A stretch of DNA of 64,000 nucleotides from Saprospira grandis str. Lewin (GCF_000250635.1 NC_016940.1:3410501-3474500), one strand, 5' to 3'. Numbered from the stretch's first letter, positions 17,674 to 27,243 are shown. Notes: generated by a model not told the origin, from the sequence alone. Numbers and translations: made by a program.

Positions 17674-20600
17674 TTAGTAAACAATGGTGGCAAAGCCCTT
17701 AATCTCTTTCCTAAAGCCTCGGGCACCCGAAATCTGGACCTGCACCACATAAACGCCCGCCTGGCATTTGCGCCCATTGTTGTGTATGCGCCCGTTCCAT
17801 TCGGCTCTGGGGTCTGTCGTCCGAAATACTTCTTCGCCCCAGCGGTTGTAAATCCGCATATCAAATTGCTCGATAAAGTCCAAATAACCCTCGCCCCGAT
17901 AACCATCGTTTTTGCCATCATCATTGGGCGTAAAGGCATTGGGCAAGAAGTAGGTAATTTGCGGACTAATATCGACTACCGCCTGAGCCGTATCTGGGCA
18001 ACCATTGCGATGATAAACCACTTGCTGCACCAAATATAAACCCGTATCTGCATAGTTGTGTATGGGGTTTTGCTGCAAGACCTGCTGTCCATCGCCAAAG
18101 TCCCAAGACCAAAGGTTGGCCCGCATCGACTGATCTGCAAACTGGACCTCTGGGTTTTGAAAGGAAATCTCCCCTGCATTAACCGCCGCAAAGCTAAAGC
18201 CCGCCACTGGCTCTTCCAAGATATCGATCTGGGCCGAAAAGCTGTCTACACAGCCCGCAGCAGAATTGACCCGCAAAGACAAGGGATAACTGCCAAAACT
18301 GCTGTAACTCAAATCAGGCTGAGCGGCATTGCTCCGGCGACCATCGCCCAAATTCCAACTATAGCTATAGCCCTCAATAGGGTAGGGGTAGCCCTCAGGC
18401 ATAGGCACCGTAGAGGGACCGCAAAGCCGTAGCGGCTGCAAATCGACAGGGAAGATGGGCAGGGGCCGCCAATAGACACTATCTGTGGTCTGGTCCTGAC
18501 AACCATTTTCATCCTCTACTTCCAATTGGACCAGATAATAGCCCGTGTCGGGGTAGTTGTAAAAATGGTCCACTAAAGGGTCTGTACTGCTATTGCCATC
18601 CCCAAAACTCCAGAAGCTCTGCGTTAAAATGCCTTCATTGCTTGGGACCGAGAGGTTGCGGAAACGCATGGCCCCAATTTCACAGGCATCATATCGACTA
18701 TCAAAACGGGCCTCGGGCAAACCATTCGCCTGAATGGTATCATAGAAGGTCTGCTCACAACCCGAAGCCGTACGGACCAATAGGCTGGCGTAGTAGGTCC
18801 CGCCGTTCTCATAGACATAGTTGCTGTCAAAAGCAGTTGTGCTATTGCCATCGCCAAAGGACCAAAGGAAGCTGTAGCCCGGATAATCATTCAATATATT
18901 ATTATCAAAGTTTACCGCTACGGGCACACAGGCCTCTGTCGAATGACTATTGACCGGAAAAACAGGGGCAGGGTAATAAGGCATAAGCTGTATACTCGTA
19001 TCTCTACAAGCATTTACATCCTCTACAATGAGTTGGATGTAGTAGCTGTCTCTAGGCGGATAACTAATCACGGTATCCTGATGGGTAGATAAAACGGCGC
19101 TTTGCCCATTGCCAAAGTCCCAATCCCAAAGACGAAGGCTGTCTCCCGCTAGATTAGTCGTTGATTCTTGGCTAAAGAAGACCCCGGTGTATTCGCAAGA
19201 GTCAAAACTATAGCTAAACTGGGCATTGGGGTTTTCATGCACCACAATTGTATCGTAAAAGTCGCCAGTACAACCCGTAGGAGAAAGGATGTATAAATGG
19301 ACCAAATACTCTCCAGGCTGTTGATAGAGGTAAGTGGGGCTAGCAGCAGTATCAGTTCCCCCATCCCCAAAGTTCCATTGGGTGCTATACCCATTTATCG
19401 GATAGGAGTTATTGATGAAGTTTATATTCAAAGGCTCACAACCCACACTATCACTGACATCTACGGCCACAATGGGCGCAGGATGCCAGGCTACGGTTTG
19501 TACAACCGTATCTCGACAGCTATTGCTGTCTTCTACAATGAGTTGGACCTCAAAGTCGCCAGCCAAATTATATAAATGGCTGGTATCTTGGGCCGATAAA
19601 ATGGTCCCATCATCAAAGTCCCATTGCCAAAATTGCAGGGGCGTACCTGCGGGATTGGTCTGGGCCTGCTCATCAAAACTGACGGCCCCAATGACGCAAG
19701 GATCAAAACTGCTGCTAAACTGGGCCGTTGGTAGCTCAAAAATGTCTACGGTATCCAAAAAACTATCGGTACAGCCCAAAGGCGAAGTGATCACTAGCTC
19801 TATCGGGTATACCCCCGCCTGCGTATAAATATGGCTGGGACTAGCCGCCGTATCCGAGGCCCCATCGCCAAAGTCCCAAATGGTGCTATAGCCATTGATG
19901 GGATAAGAATTATTTACGAAGTTAATGATAGAAGGCCGACAACCACTATTATCCGTTAAGCTCACATCAATTACGGGCTTGGGATACCATTGAATGCTAT
20001 CCGAAATCGTATCGGTACAGCCATTGATGTCTGTAATGGCCAATTGAACCGGATAGCTCCCCGCCAAAGCATACAAATGGCTACTGTTTTGGGTCGTTTC
20101 TAAGGTTCCATCCATAAAGTCCCAATTCCAACTGACAATAGCATCGCCCTGGCTGTTTGGGCTAGAGGCATCAAAGAAATCTACAGCAGCATATTCACAG
20201 CTATCATAAGTATAATTATAAGCGGCAGTAGGCCCTTCATAAACTTCTATGAATTGTGGCTGTAGGTCCTGACTGACACAACCCCAAGGCGAAACATGGG
20301 TCAAACTGACATCATATTGGCCCGGATTGGGGTAGGCATGGCCCACTGTTGGGCTCAGATTGGAGCTGTCCCCATCGCCAAAGTCCCAAATGGTCTGATA
20401 GGCTGGCGTAAAGGGATGAGAACTATGTGTAAAGGTCGCATAATGCGGCTCACAACCATTAGGATCGTCTACGGTAAATTGAGGAATAGCTGGTGGATAC
20501 CAATCTACTGGAAAGGCAATTTGTTCCTCGCAACCATTGCTGTCGGTAACCACCAAATTGACCTGATATTGGCCCGCATTGGGGAAGAGATGGTTGGGGT

Positions 20601-21942
20601 TTTGTTGGTTGCTGCTTGTCCCATCCCCAAAGTCCCAATCCCATTGGGCAATGGTTCCTCCCCCCCCAATGGTCGTCGAGTCTATAAACTGTAAAGGCGG
20701 AACACCCAGATTACAAGAGTCAATAACCACTCCCCAATTAGGGAAAATTGGCGGATAGACCTCTACGGTAATATAAGCCGTATCGGTACAGCCAACTTGG
20801 CCCGGATTGGCTACCAACCAGCCATTATAAACATCGGGGCCAGGAAAAACAACAGTGGGACTTACCAAAGAAGAACTAGCCGCCGTCCCATTGTTAAGAT
20901 CAAAACGCCATTCATAAGAAGTGATTAAGGTCTGTGGGTTAGCTGTGCTCTGATTGACAAACTGAAAAACATTATTGTCACATTGATTAACTAAAAAACC
21001 TTGCCCATCTGCTGTTACCGAATCGGCAAAGATGGATGCATTGACATTAGAAAAACAGGGCTCTACATTAAACTGAAAGTCTCTTAAGGTGCTGCTTAAA
21101 AGGTTGCCATTGGCATCAAACTCCGATACGCAAACCCCCACCACATACTGTCCGATTTGTGTGGGCGTTCCCGTCAGTAGGCCCGTATTGGGGTCAATGC
21201 TGAGGGCGGGGTTGGCGGGCATGGGGTTAGTTGCTGACAAGCCGGCGGAAAAAGGCACATTGACATAGGGCGGGGCCGCTGGGGGAGAGGGCGCGGGGTC
21301 TAATGAAGAGCCCCCCGTAGAGGGCGTACAAAGAGAGTAGCTAAGTGTATGCCCATCTTGGTCCGTGGCCGCATGGTCAAAAACTAGGGGCTGGTTGGCA
21401 CAGATTACAATGGGCGGATAGTTGTTGAAAACAGGGCTGCTGTTGCAGGATAGCATGGCCGCTCCCGACAAAAATATGCTGTAGGTGGCCCCTACTGCAC
21501 CCGGCTGCACTAGGTTATTGATGGTGTTGTTTCGGCAACAACGCTGATAAGATATATAATAGCCATCGGCATCATAGGGCAGGTTGATGCTGGTCGTATA
21601 GACCCCTTCTTCCACCTCTACACTACCGGGACTCACCGACAAACAGGGGTTGGTGAGATCAATTGGGGCGGTAGTAATAACAGGGCTGCTAAGACTTAAC
21701 TGTTGGTACAATAAATTATTACTTCCTCTAAAAATTCCCAGGCTAGCGGGGTTATCAAAGCCGGCTTGCCCATTGATGGCATCTCGGTAGACCTTGAGGG
21801 TGAGGCGAATACTCATCATTTGGGTGCTGCTATTAAAACCTAGGCATTCATAGCTAATTACACCGCCCACAATATGCGTGGCCTGACTTTTTGGTCCAAA
21901 TAAAAGCAGTAGGGCTAAAAAAAGTAGCGAAGAGAATTTCAT
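17674..21942 (-). CDS. Giant PKD-repeat surface protein with gliding-motility/type B sorting C-terminus
   Basis: 1422 residues. A signal peptide (MKFSSLLFLALLLLFGPKSQ) and a non-repetitive N-terminal region of about 330 residues are followed by 11 to 12 PKD-type repeats. These are recognisable by variants of WDFGDG (WDWDFGDGTSSN, IWDFGDGDSS, WSFGDGNSS and others), each with a paired cysteine. The C-terminus, TYFLPNAFTPNDDGKNDGY through MRIYNRWGEEVFRT to GFATIVY, matches the gliding-motility-associated C-terminal domain. That domain directs secretion by the type IX system in this phylum. The protein is probably an exported adhesin or structural surface protein. It stands alone between two type A repeats. 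No sorting-machinery gene is in this window. Confidence 0.92.
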   Translation of the reverse strand: MKFSSLLFLALLLLFGPKSQATHIVGGVISYECLGFNSSTQMMSIRLTLKVYRDAINGQAGFDNPASLGIFRGSNNLLYQQLSLSSPVITTAPIDLTNPCLSVSPGSVEVEEGVYTTSINLPYDADGYYISYQRCCRNNTINNLVQPGAVGATYSIFLSGAAMLSCNSSPVFNNYPPIVICANQPLVFDHAATDQDGHTLSYSLCTPSTGGSSLDPAPSPPAAPPYVNVPFSAGLSATNPMPANPALSIDPNTGLLTGTPTQIGQYVVGVCVSEFDANGNLLSSTLRDFQFNVEPCFSNVNASIFADSVTADGQGFLVNQCDNNVFQFVNQSTANPQTLITSYEWRFDLNNGTAASSSLVSPTVVFPGPDVYNGWLVANPGQVGCTDTAYITVEVYPPIFPNWGVVIDSCNLGVPPLQFIDSTTIGGGGTIAQWDWDFGDGTSSNQQNPNHLFPNAGQYQVNLVVTDSNGCEEQIAFPVDWYPPAIPQFTVDDPNGCEPHYATFTHSSHPFTPAYQTIWDFGDGDSSNLSPTVGHAYPNPGQYDVSLTHVSPWGCVSQDLQPQFIEVYEGPTAAYNYTYDSCEYAAVDFFDASSPNSQGDAIVSWNWDFMDGTLETTQNSSHLYALAGSYPVQLAITDINGCTDTISDSIQWYPKPVIDVSLTDNSGCRPSIINFVNNSYPINGYSTIWDFGDGASDTAASPSHIYTQAGVYPIELVITSPLGCTDSFLDTVDIFELPTAQFSSSFDPCVIGAVSFDEQAQTNPAGTPLQFWQWDFDDGTILSAQDTSHLYNLAGDFEVQLIVEDSNSCRDTVVQTVAWHPAPIVAVDVSDSVGCEPLNINFINNSYPINGYSTQWNFGDGGTDTAASPTYLYQQPGEYLVHLYILSPTGCTGDFYDTIVVHENPNAQFSYSFDSCEYTGVFFSQESTTNLAGDSLRLWDWDFGNGQSAVLSTHQDTVISYPPRDSYYIQLIVEDVNACRDTSIQLMPYYPAPVFPVNSHSTEACVPVAVNFDNNILNDYPGYSFLWSFGDGNSTTAFDSNYVYENGGTYYASLLVRTASGCEQTFYDTIQANGLPEARFDSRYDACEIGAMRFRNLSVPSNEGILTQSFWSFGDGNSSTDPLVDHFYNYPDTGYYLVQLEVEDENGCQDQTTDSVYWRPLPIFPVDLQPLRLCGPSTVPMPEGYPYPIEGYSYSWNLGDGRRSNAAQPDLSYSSFGSYPLSLRVNSAAGCVDSFSAQIDILEEPVAGFSFAAVNAGEISFQNPEVQFADQSMRANLWSWDFGDGQQVLQQNPIHNYADTGLYLVQQVVYHRNGCPDTAQAVVDISPQITYFLPNAFTPNDDGKNDGYRGEGYLDFIEQFDMRIYNRWGEEVFRTTDPRAEWNGRIHNNGRKCQAGVYVVQVQISGARGFRKEIKGFATIVY

Positions 21943-21975
21943 TGATTTTGTTTTTTAGGAGGGGGAAGATAATTT

Positions 21976-22112
21976 GGGGCTGCCCCTTCGGCCCTTTGGG
22001 CCTTCGGGTCGGGCTCTGCGGGGGCTCGCAGGTCTGCTCGGCCCATCGCTTTTTTTCGCTTTGCTCAAAAAGCTTGGTCTGGCCTTCGGCCACCCCCTAC
22101 CATCCCTCAGCC
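21976..22112 (+). repeat. Intergenic repeat, type A (copy 7)
   Basis: TTTGGGGCTGCCCC start, core GGCTCGCAGGTCTGCTCGGC, stem GGCC-TTC-GGCC between GGTCT and ACC, end CCATCCCTCAGCC. The GGGG end faces the start of the PKD protein. Paired with the inverted type B copy at 22342. Confidence 0.87.
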
Positions 22113-22170
22113 GAGGCGCTCTGGGCGGAGATGGCTCTGCTAGAAGGGGGCGGGCCAGCTTGGCCGAAGC

Positions 22171-22348
22171 GCAGTTGGTCCATTTGGCCACAATAAGCCC
22201 TTTAGGGCGCAGTTCGACGACCAGAGGGAGTAACCGATGTGCAAGGGCGCAGCAGGTCCATTTGGCCACAACAAGCCCTTTAGGGCGCAGTTCGACGACC
22301 AGAGGGAGTAACCGATGTGCAAGGGCGCAGCAGGTCCATTTGGCCTAG
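22171..22348. repeat. 78-bp tandem repeat (two full units plus a third start)
   Basis: Units begin at 22171, 22249 and 22327, exactly 78 bases apart. Each carries GGTCCATTTGGCC, AAGCCCTTTAGGGC, AGTTCGACGACCAGAGGGAG and TAACCGATGTGCAAGGGC. The AGTTCGACGACCA...GGGAGTAACCG segment recurs at about 51237 beside another type B repeat. The third unit merges into the type B copy. It is non-coding and lies between an A and a B copy. Confidence 0.85.
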
Positions 22349-22463
22349 CGATGTGCAGCAGTGGCCCGCAGGGCCAGACCGAGCCAGCGAAGCTGGCGAA
22401 GGGCCGAGCGAATAGCGAGCTGCGGAACGTAGCGCCGCAAGGCGAAGCCGCAGCGGAGGCCCC
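22342..22463 (-). repeat. Intergenic repeat, type B (copy 8)
   Basis: GGCCTAGCGATGTGCAGC, stem GGCCC-GCA-GGGCC before AGACCG, hairpin GCCAGC-GAA-GCTGGC, core GGGCCGAGCGAATAGCGAGC, end GCGGAGGCCCC. GGGG end towards the FAD oxidase gene. The 90 bases after it (22464-22553) show only small palindromes and no clear terminator. Confidence 0.87.
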
Positions 22464-22553
22464 AAACCATCAGCAAAATTTGCTCCTATATAGAGCAGCT
22501 GATGTAGATGGCCCAAAGAACTATTGCCCTAGGGGCGCTCGGAATGAACTGAG

Positions 22554-23960
22554 CTAAAGTACTTTATACGGATTGAGAATGCCTTTGGGGTCAAAACTCG
22601 TCTTAATATTTTTAAGTAGTTGTAGGGCAGTGGGCGCAAAAGCAATGTCCATATAAGGGCGCTGTACCAAACCGATGCCGTGTTCTCCAGAAATGGTGCC
22701 ACCCAAACTAGTGGTCAGCTCAAAGATTTCGCGGATGCCCTTGGGCAGCTCATTTTGCCAAGCGTCTTCGCTCAATTGGCCCTTAATAATATTAACGTGT
22801 AAATTGCCATCGCCGGCATGGCCGTAGCAGATGGAGCTAAAGCCATATTTTGCGCCAATCTCCTTTACGCCCGCCAAAAGTTGGGGCAATTTGGCCCTGG
22901 GGACCACCGTGTCTTCCTCCTTATATATAGAGTGACTTTTTACGGCCTGCCCAACATTGCGACGGCTTTGCCAAATTTGCCGCTGCTGCTCCTCATTGTC
23001 GGCAAAAAGGAGTTCTATGCAATCAAATTGGTCCAAGACTTCCTGAATTTTCTCGCAATCGGCATAAAGGGGCTCTAGATAATGCCCATCTACTTCAATA
23101 ATGAGTTGGGCCGCCGTTTCTTCTGGAACAGGCAAGGGGCTGCCGCCCATGTATTCAATAGCCCGATCTATAGCCGCCCGCTCCATAAATTCTAGGGCCG
23201 AGGGGGTAATTCCCGCCCGAAAAATAGCAGAAACGGCCGCGCAAGCCCCTTCTGCCGAGCGAAATGGGGCCAACATCAACAAGCGTTTGCTAGGCAAGGG
23301 AATTAGGCGAAGCACCGCCCGAACCACAATGCCCAAACAACCTTCACTCCCCACAATCAACTGGGTCAAATTAAAACCCGTCGAGTTTTTGAGGGTGTTG
23401 GCGCCGGTCCAAATAACTGAACCATCGGCCAAGACCAGTTGCAGATTGAGCACATAGTCCTTAACCACCCCATACTTTAGGGCGCGGGGACCGCCCGCAT
23501 TGGTCGCAATATTTCCCCCAATAAAGGACCAGCCTCTGCTGGCTGGATCGGGGGGATAATAGAGGCCTTTTTCGGCTAGGGTATTTTGTAGTTCTTCCGT
23601 AATGACGCCAGCCTCTACCGTAACTTGCAAATTCTCCTCATCAATCTCTACAATCTGATTGAAGTTTTCCATGCTCAGCAAAACGCCCCCAGCTACGGGC
23701 AGGGCGCCACCCGCTAGGCCAGTGCCCGCTCCTCTGGGCGTGATGGGGATCTCATTTTCCCAACAATAACGAACAATAGCCTGTAATTCTTCGAGTCGGG
23801 CGGGTTTCAATAGGATTTCGGCCAGAAAACAAAGGTCTTCGGTATGGTCCTGTCCATATTGGGCCAAGATTTCTTGGGCGCTTGCTGCATTTTCGGGGGC
23901 CACAAACTGGGCTAAGGCCTCTTTTTCGGCCTCCGAAAGGATTCTTCTCTTGATGCTCAT
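22554..23960 (-). CDS. FAD-binding oxidase, GlcD / D-lactate dehydrogenase type
   Basis: 468 residues. The FAD_binding_4 domain is clear: PITPRGAGTGLAGGALPVAG and VEIDEENLQVTVEAGVITEE, followed by PADPASRG-like YYPPDPASRGWSFIGGNIAT. The C-terminal FAD-oxidase domain has SICYGHAGDGNLHVNIIK and SGEHGIGLVQRPYM, ending FDPKGILNPYKVL. Members oxidise 2-hydroxy acids such as glycolate or D-lactate and pass electrons to quinone or a partner subunit. No GlcE/GlcF partner or iron-sulfur domain is nearby, so a stand-alone D-lactate dehydrogenase-like role is as likely as glycolate oxidase. Confidence 0.9.
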   Translation of the reverse strand: MSIKRRILSEAEKEALAQFVAPENAASAQEILAQYGQDHTEDLCFLAEILLKPARLEELQAIVRYCWENEIPITPRGAGTGLAGGALPVAGGVLLSMENFNQIVEIDEENLQVTVEAGVITEELQNTLAEKGLYYPPDPASRGWSFIGGNIATNAGGPRALKYGVVKDYVLNLQLVLADGSVIWTGANTLKNSTGFNLTQLIVGSEGCLGIVVRAVLRLIPLPSKRLLMLAPFRSAEGACAAVSAIFRAGITPSALEFMERAAIDRAIEYMGGSPLPVPEETAAQLIIEVDGHYLEPLYADCEKIQEVLDQFDCIELLFADNEEQQRQIWQSRRNVGQAVKSHSIYKEEDTVVPRAKLPQLLAGVKEIGAKYGFSSICYGHAGDGNLHVNIIKGQLSEDAWQNELPKGIREIFELTTSLGGTISGEHGIGLVQRPYMDIAFAPTALQLLKNIKTSFDPKGILNPYKVL

Positions 23961-24086
23961 GTTTATACCGCTTTATATTATATGTATAATTAACGCAAAG
24001 AAAGAGATTATTGTTAAGTGGGTCAAGTTTAATCAACTTCCTAAGGCTTTGTTAAGAGTTTATGGACTCTACTTGCTTGGAATGTA

Positions 24087-24449
24087 GCCACGGAAGCTTA
24101 CGGACATCTCAGATTGGCTCCGTGGCCGCCACGGAGGCTTACGGACATCTCAGATTGGCTCCGTGGCCGCCACGGAAGCTTACGGACATCTCAGATTGGC
24201 TCCGTGGCCGCCACGGAGGCTTACGGACATCTCAGATTGGCTCCGTGGCCGCCACGGAGGCTTACGGACATCTCGGATTAGCTCCGTGGCCGCCACGGAG
24301 GCTTACGGACATCTCAGATTGGCTCCGTGGCGGCCACGGAAGCTTACGGACATCTCGGATTAGCTCCGTGGCCACCACGGAAGCTTACGGACATCTCGGA
24401 TTGGCTCCGTGGCCGCCACGGAGGCTTACGGACATCTCGGATTGGCTCC
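24087..24449. repeat. 41-bp tandem repeat array, about 9 units
   Basis: The unit AGGCTTACGGACATCTCAGA + TTGGCTCCGTGGCCGCCACGG recurs nine times with a 41-base period and few changes (AGATT/GGATT, GGCCGCC/GGCGGCC/GGCCACC). Each unit junction forms a hairpin CTCCGTGGC / GCCACGGAG with a one-base loop. The period is not a multiple of three and apparent reading frames cycle through all phases, so it is not protein coding. There are no unique spacers. It sits between the divergent FAD oxidase and argH; the rest of the 654-base gap (23961-24086 and 24450-24614) holds no gene. Confidence 0.93.
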
Positions 24450-24540
24450 CTGCCTCCTTCTTCCAAGCCATTAACCCTCAACTAACAAAGGCTTAACATT
24501 AAATTAGGCCTTCAGATTTTCCTCCTCCTCCTTAAGGGCT

Positions 24541-24548
24541 TAGCTTTG
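24541..24548 (+). promoter_or_regulatory. Candidate -7 box of the argH promoter
   Basis: TAGCTTTG matches TAnnTTTG and lies 66 bases before the argH ATG. No convincing -33 TTTG was found. Confidence 0.35.
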
Positions 24549-24614
24549 TGCCAATTTAGGACAAAGTAGGCAAGCAATAGCTTACTATTTAGAACAACAG
24601 ATAATATCCCTCTT

Positions 24615-25952
24615 ATGAAGCTTTGGCAGAAAGATGGCGTGGCGGTGTCTAAGGAAATTGAACGTTTTACGATTGGCAAGGACCGAGAACTGGACCTCCT
24701 TTTGGCCAAACATGATGTTCGTGGAACATTAGCACATATTCAGATGCTAGAAAGCATCGATCTTCTAGGCAGCCAAGAGCTGCCTATTTTGCAGGCGGAA
24801 CTTCGTAAAATACATGCAGAGATAGAAGCGGGGAATTTTGAGATAGAAGAGGGGATAGAGGATGTACATTCTCAGGTAGAGCTCTTATTGAGTCGAAGAT
24901 TGGGCGATTTGGGCAAGAAAATTCATTCGGGCCGTTCGCGCAATGACCAAGTATTGTTGGACCTCAAGTTGTTCATTAGAGATGAGATTCAGGAATTGGT
25001 GGAACTCGTGGTTCCGCTTTTTCATACCTTATTACAACAGAGTGAAAAATACAAAGAAGTCTTATTGCCAGGCTACACGCATTATCAGGTAGCCATGCCT
25101 TCTTCTTTTGGGCTTTGGTTTGCGGCCTATGCCGAGAGTTTGGTCGATGATCTTTTAGTGTTGCAGGCGGCCTTTAAGGTAGCGAATAAAAACCCTTTGG
25201 GATCGGCTGCGGGATATGGTTCTTCATTTCCTTTGAACCGTCAGATGACCACTGATTTATTGGGTTTTGATAGTTTGAACTACAATGTGGTCTATGCTCA
25301 GATGGGGCGGGGCAAAACCGAGCGTTTGGTAGCTGAAGCCTTGGCCTCCATTGCGGGGACCTTGGCCAAGATGGCGCAGGATGTTTGTCTATATATTAGT
25401 CAGAACTTTGGCTTCATTAGCTTTCCGACTAGTTTGACCACAGGCTCGAGCATTATGCCGCACAAAAAGAATCCCGATGTCTTTGAGTTGATTCGGGCCA
25501 AATGCAATAAGATCATGGCCTTGCCCAATGAGATCATGTTGATCACGGCCAATTTGGCTTCGGGCTATCATCGAGACCTACAGATCATCAAAGAGAGCTT
25601 CCTGCCCGTATTTGCGGAGATTAAAGATTGCGTAGCGATCACGGATTATAGTCTACAGCAAATAAAGGTCAAGCAAAACATATTGGACCAAGAGAAGTAC
25701 CGCTATCTCTTTTCTGTAGAAGTGGTCAATCAGATGGTTTTGGAGGGGATGACCTTCCGAGATGCCTATAAAAAGATTGGGGAAGATATTGAGGCGGGGC
25801 AATTTGAGCCGAGTCGAGATATTCAGCATCAGCATGAGGGCAGCATTGGTAATTTGTGTAATGATAAGATTGAGACCTTGATGCAGTCTACGCTCAAGGG
25901 CTTTTCATTCGATAAAATTGAGGCGGCATTGGCGGCCCTACTTAGCGATTAA
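24615..25952 (+). CDS. argH: Argininosuccinate lyase
   Basis: 445 residues. Fumarase/aspartase superfamily signatures include DVHSQVELLL, GKKIHSGRSRNDQVLLDLKL and the signature loop TTGSSIMPHKKNPDVFELIR (about 275-294), which contains the catalytic serine. It splits argininosuccinate to arginine and fumarate, the last step of arginine synthesis. The N-terminus MKLWQKDGVAVSKEIERFTI is typical. No other arginine gene is adjacent. A terminator follows 8 bases after the stop. Confidence 0.95.
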   Translation: MKLWQKDGVAVSKEIERFTIGKDRELDLLLAKHDVRGTLAHIQMLESIDLLGSQELPILQAELRKIHAEIEAGNFEIEEGIEDVHSQVELLLSRRLGDLGKKIHSGRSRNDQVLLDLKLFIRDEIQELVELVVPLFHTLLQQSEKYKEVLLPGYTHYQVAMPSSFGLWFAAYAESLVDDLLVLQAAFKVANKNPLGSAAGYGSSFPLNRQMTTDLLGFDSLNYNVVYAQMGRGKTERLVAEALASIAGTLAKMAQDVCLYISQNFGFISFPTSLTTGSSIMPHKKNPDVFELIRAKCNKIMALPNEIMLITANLASGYHRDLQIIKESFLPVFAEIKDCVAITDYSLQQIKVKQNILDQEKYRYLFSVEVVNQMVLEGMTFRDAYKKIGEDIEAGQFEPSRDIQHQHEGSIGNLCNDKIETLMQSTLKGFSFDKIEAALAALLSD

Positions 25953-25960
25953 CTTTATAT

Positions 25961-25993
25961 GGAGTTGGCGGAAACGTCAGCTCCTTTTTTTTT
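25961..25993 (+). terminator. Terminator after argH
   Basis: GGAGTTGGCG and CGTCAGCTCC pair around a GAAA loop, followed by nine T. Confidence 0.9.
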
Positions 25994-26023
25994 GTCAAAT
26001 TTCTTCAAATAACAGCAACAGTT

Positions 26024-26986
26024 ATGAATCCTAAGCAACTGGTTCAGGAAAAAATCAAAACATTAGGCGGATGGGTAAACACGCATGCGCATCTCGATCG
26101 GGCCTATACCCTTACGCCCGATAATTTCCAGTACAGTTATTCTTATCTCAAAGAAAAATGGCATTTGGTCGATGAGATGAAGCAGGCCGCCACGGTAGAT
26201 GACATTTACCGCAGAATGTCGCAGGCCGTAGAGCTTTTTATTGAGCAGGGCGCGCAGGCCATTGGCACCTTCATTGACGTTGATGATAAGATTGAGGACA
26301 AGGCCATCAAGGCGGCCATGAAGATTAGAGAGAACTACAAAAACGACCTAGAGATTCGTTTTGCCAATCAGGTCCTCAAGGGGGTAATTGATCCCAAGGC
26401 TCGCAAATGGTTTGACATGTCGGTAGACTTTGTGGACATCATTGGCGGTTTGCCAGCCAAAGATTTCGGTCGAGAAGATGAGCATTTAGACATTTTGTTG
26501 TCTACGGCTAAGGAGAAGGGCAAACTCGTGCATGTGCATGTCGATCAGTTCAATACAGATGAAGAAAAGGAGACCGAGCAGCTAGCGCATAAAACCATAG
26601 AGCATGGCATGCAGGGCAAGGTATCGGCTATCCATTGTATTTCCTTGGCGGCCCATCCTCGTCAGTATCGGGAGCAGGTATATGAGTTGCTCAAGAAGGC
26701 GGAGGTACACATCATTTCTTGTCCCACGGCTTGGATTGACCACAACCGCACAGAGCGTTTGGCCCCCAGCCACAACTCCATCACGCCCGTAGACGAGATG
26801 GTGCCGGCGGGCCTCAATGTTGCTTTTGGCACAGACAATATTTGCGACATCTACAAACCTTTTTCTGATGGCGACCTTTGGACCGAAATGCGGGTCATGT
26901 TAGAGGCTTGTCACTTTTATAATGTAGAGGAGTTGGCCAAGATTGCCACGGTAAACGGCCTTAAAGCTTTAGGCATCGAGAAATAG
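26024..26986 (+). CDS. Amidohydrolase-superfamily protein (cytosine-deaminase-like)
   Basis: 320 residues. The metal-binding motif WVNTHAHLDRAYT (HxH at about 20-22) is followed by LVHVHVDQF, SAIHCISLA and FGTDNICDIYKPFSDGD, the usual His and Asp ligand series of the superfamily. Layout and length are closest to cytosine-deaminase-like and related hydrolases, but the substrate is not deducible. It lacks the N-terminal beta sandwich of many longer family members. Separated from argH by a terminator, so independently expressed. Confidence 0.8.
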   Translation: MNPKQLVQEKIKTLGGWVNTHAHLDRAYTLTPDNFQYSYSYLKEKWHLVDEMKQAATVDDIYRRMSQAVELFIEQGAQAIGTFIDVDDKIEDKAIKAAMKIRENYKNDLEIRFANQVLKGVIDPKARKWFDMSVDFVDIIGGLPAKDFGREDEHLDILLSTAKEKGKLVHVHVDQFNTDEEKETEQLAHKTIEHGMQGKVSAIHCISLAAHPRQYREQVYELLKKAEVHIISCPTAWIDHNRTERLAPSHNSITPVDEMVPAGLNVAFGTDNICDIYKPFSDGDLWTEMRVMLEACHFYNVEELAKIATVNGLKALGIEK

Positions 26987-27015
26987 CGATTAGTTATCTT
27001 CAGCCACCCAATTAG

Positions 27016-27046
27016 AAAAGCCGTCTCTGTTTAGGAGGCGGCTTTT
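27016..27046 (+). terminator. Terminator after the amidohydrolase gene
   Basis: AAAAGCCGTCTC pairs with GGAGGCGGCTTTT (12 bp with one wobble). The T run is part of the stem, so strength is uncertain. Confidence 0.65.
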
Positions 27047-27072
27047 GCTGTTAGGATTGATCCTATTATTTT

Positions 27073-27243
27073 GGGGCCCGCGGCCGTCTCGGCTATCGCC
27101 TCGCTTGGCCGCCGCTATGCTGCGGGGCTCACAGGTCTGTTCGGCCCTGCAGCCGCCTTTGGCGGCTTTGGTCTGGCGCTTTGCGCCACCCCTGCGCAGC
27201 GCTGGGCCGTTTGGCCTTCGGCCATGGCGGCTTTGCCGCCTGC
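27073..27243 (+). repeat. Intergenic repeat, type B (copy 9)
   Basis: GGGGCCCGCGGCC start, GCCGCCGCTATGCTGCGGGG, core GGCTCACAGGTCTGTTCGGC, hairpin GCCGCC-TTT-GGCGGC, stem GGCGC-TTT-GCGCC between GGTCT and ACC, end GCGCTGGGCCG. Paired with the inverted type A copy at 27444. Confidence 0.83.

Noticed and set aside
24087-24449. CRISPR array
   Set aside because: Whole 41-base units repeat without unique spacers, and no cas gene is present.
24062-24496. A 144-codon open frame across the 41-bp array, as a protein gene
   Set aside because: The period is not a multiple of three, so the frame cycles through three phases and other frames are open too; it is repeat DNA, not a coding repeat.
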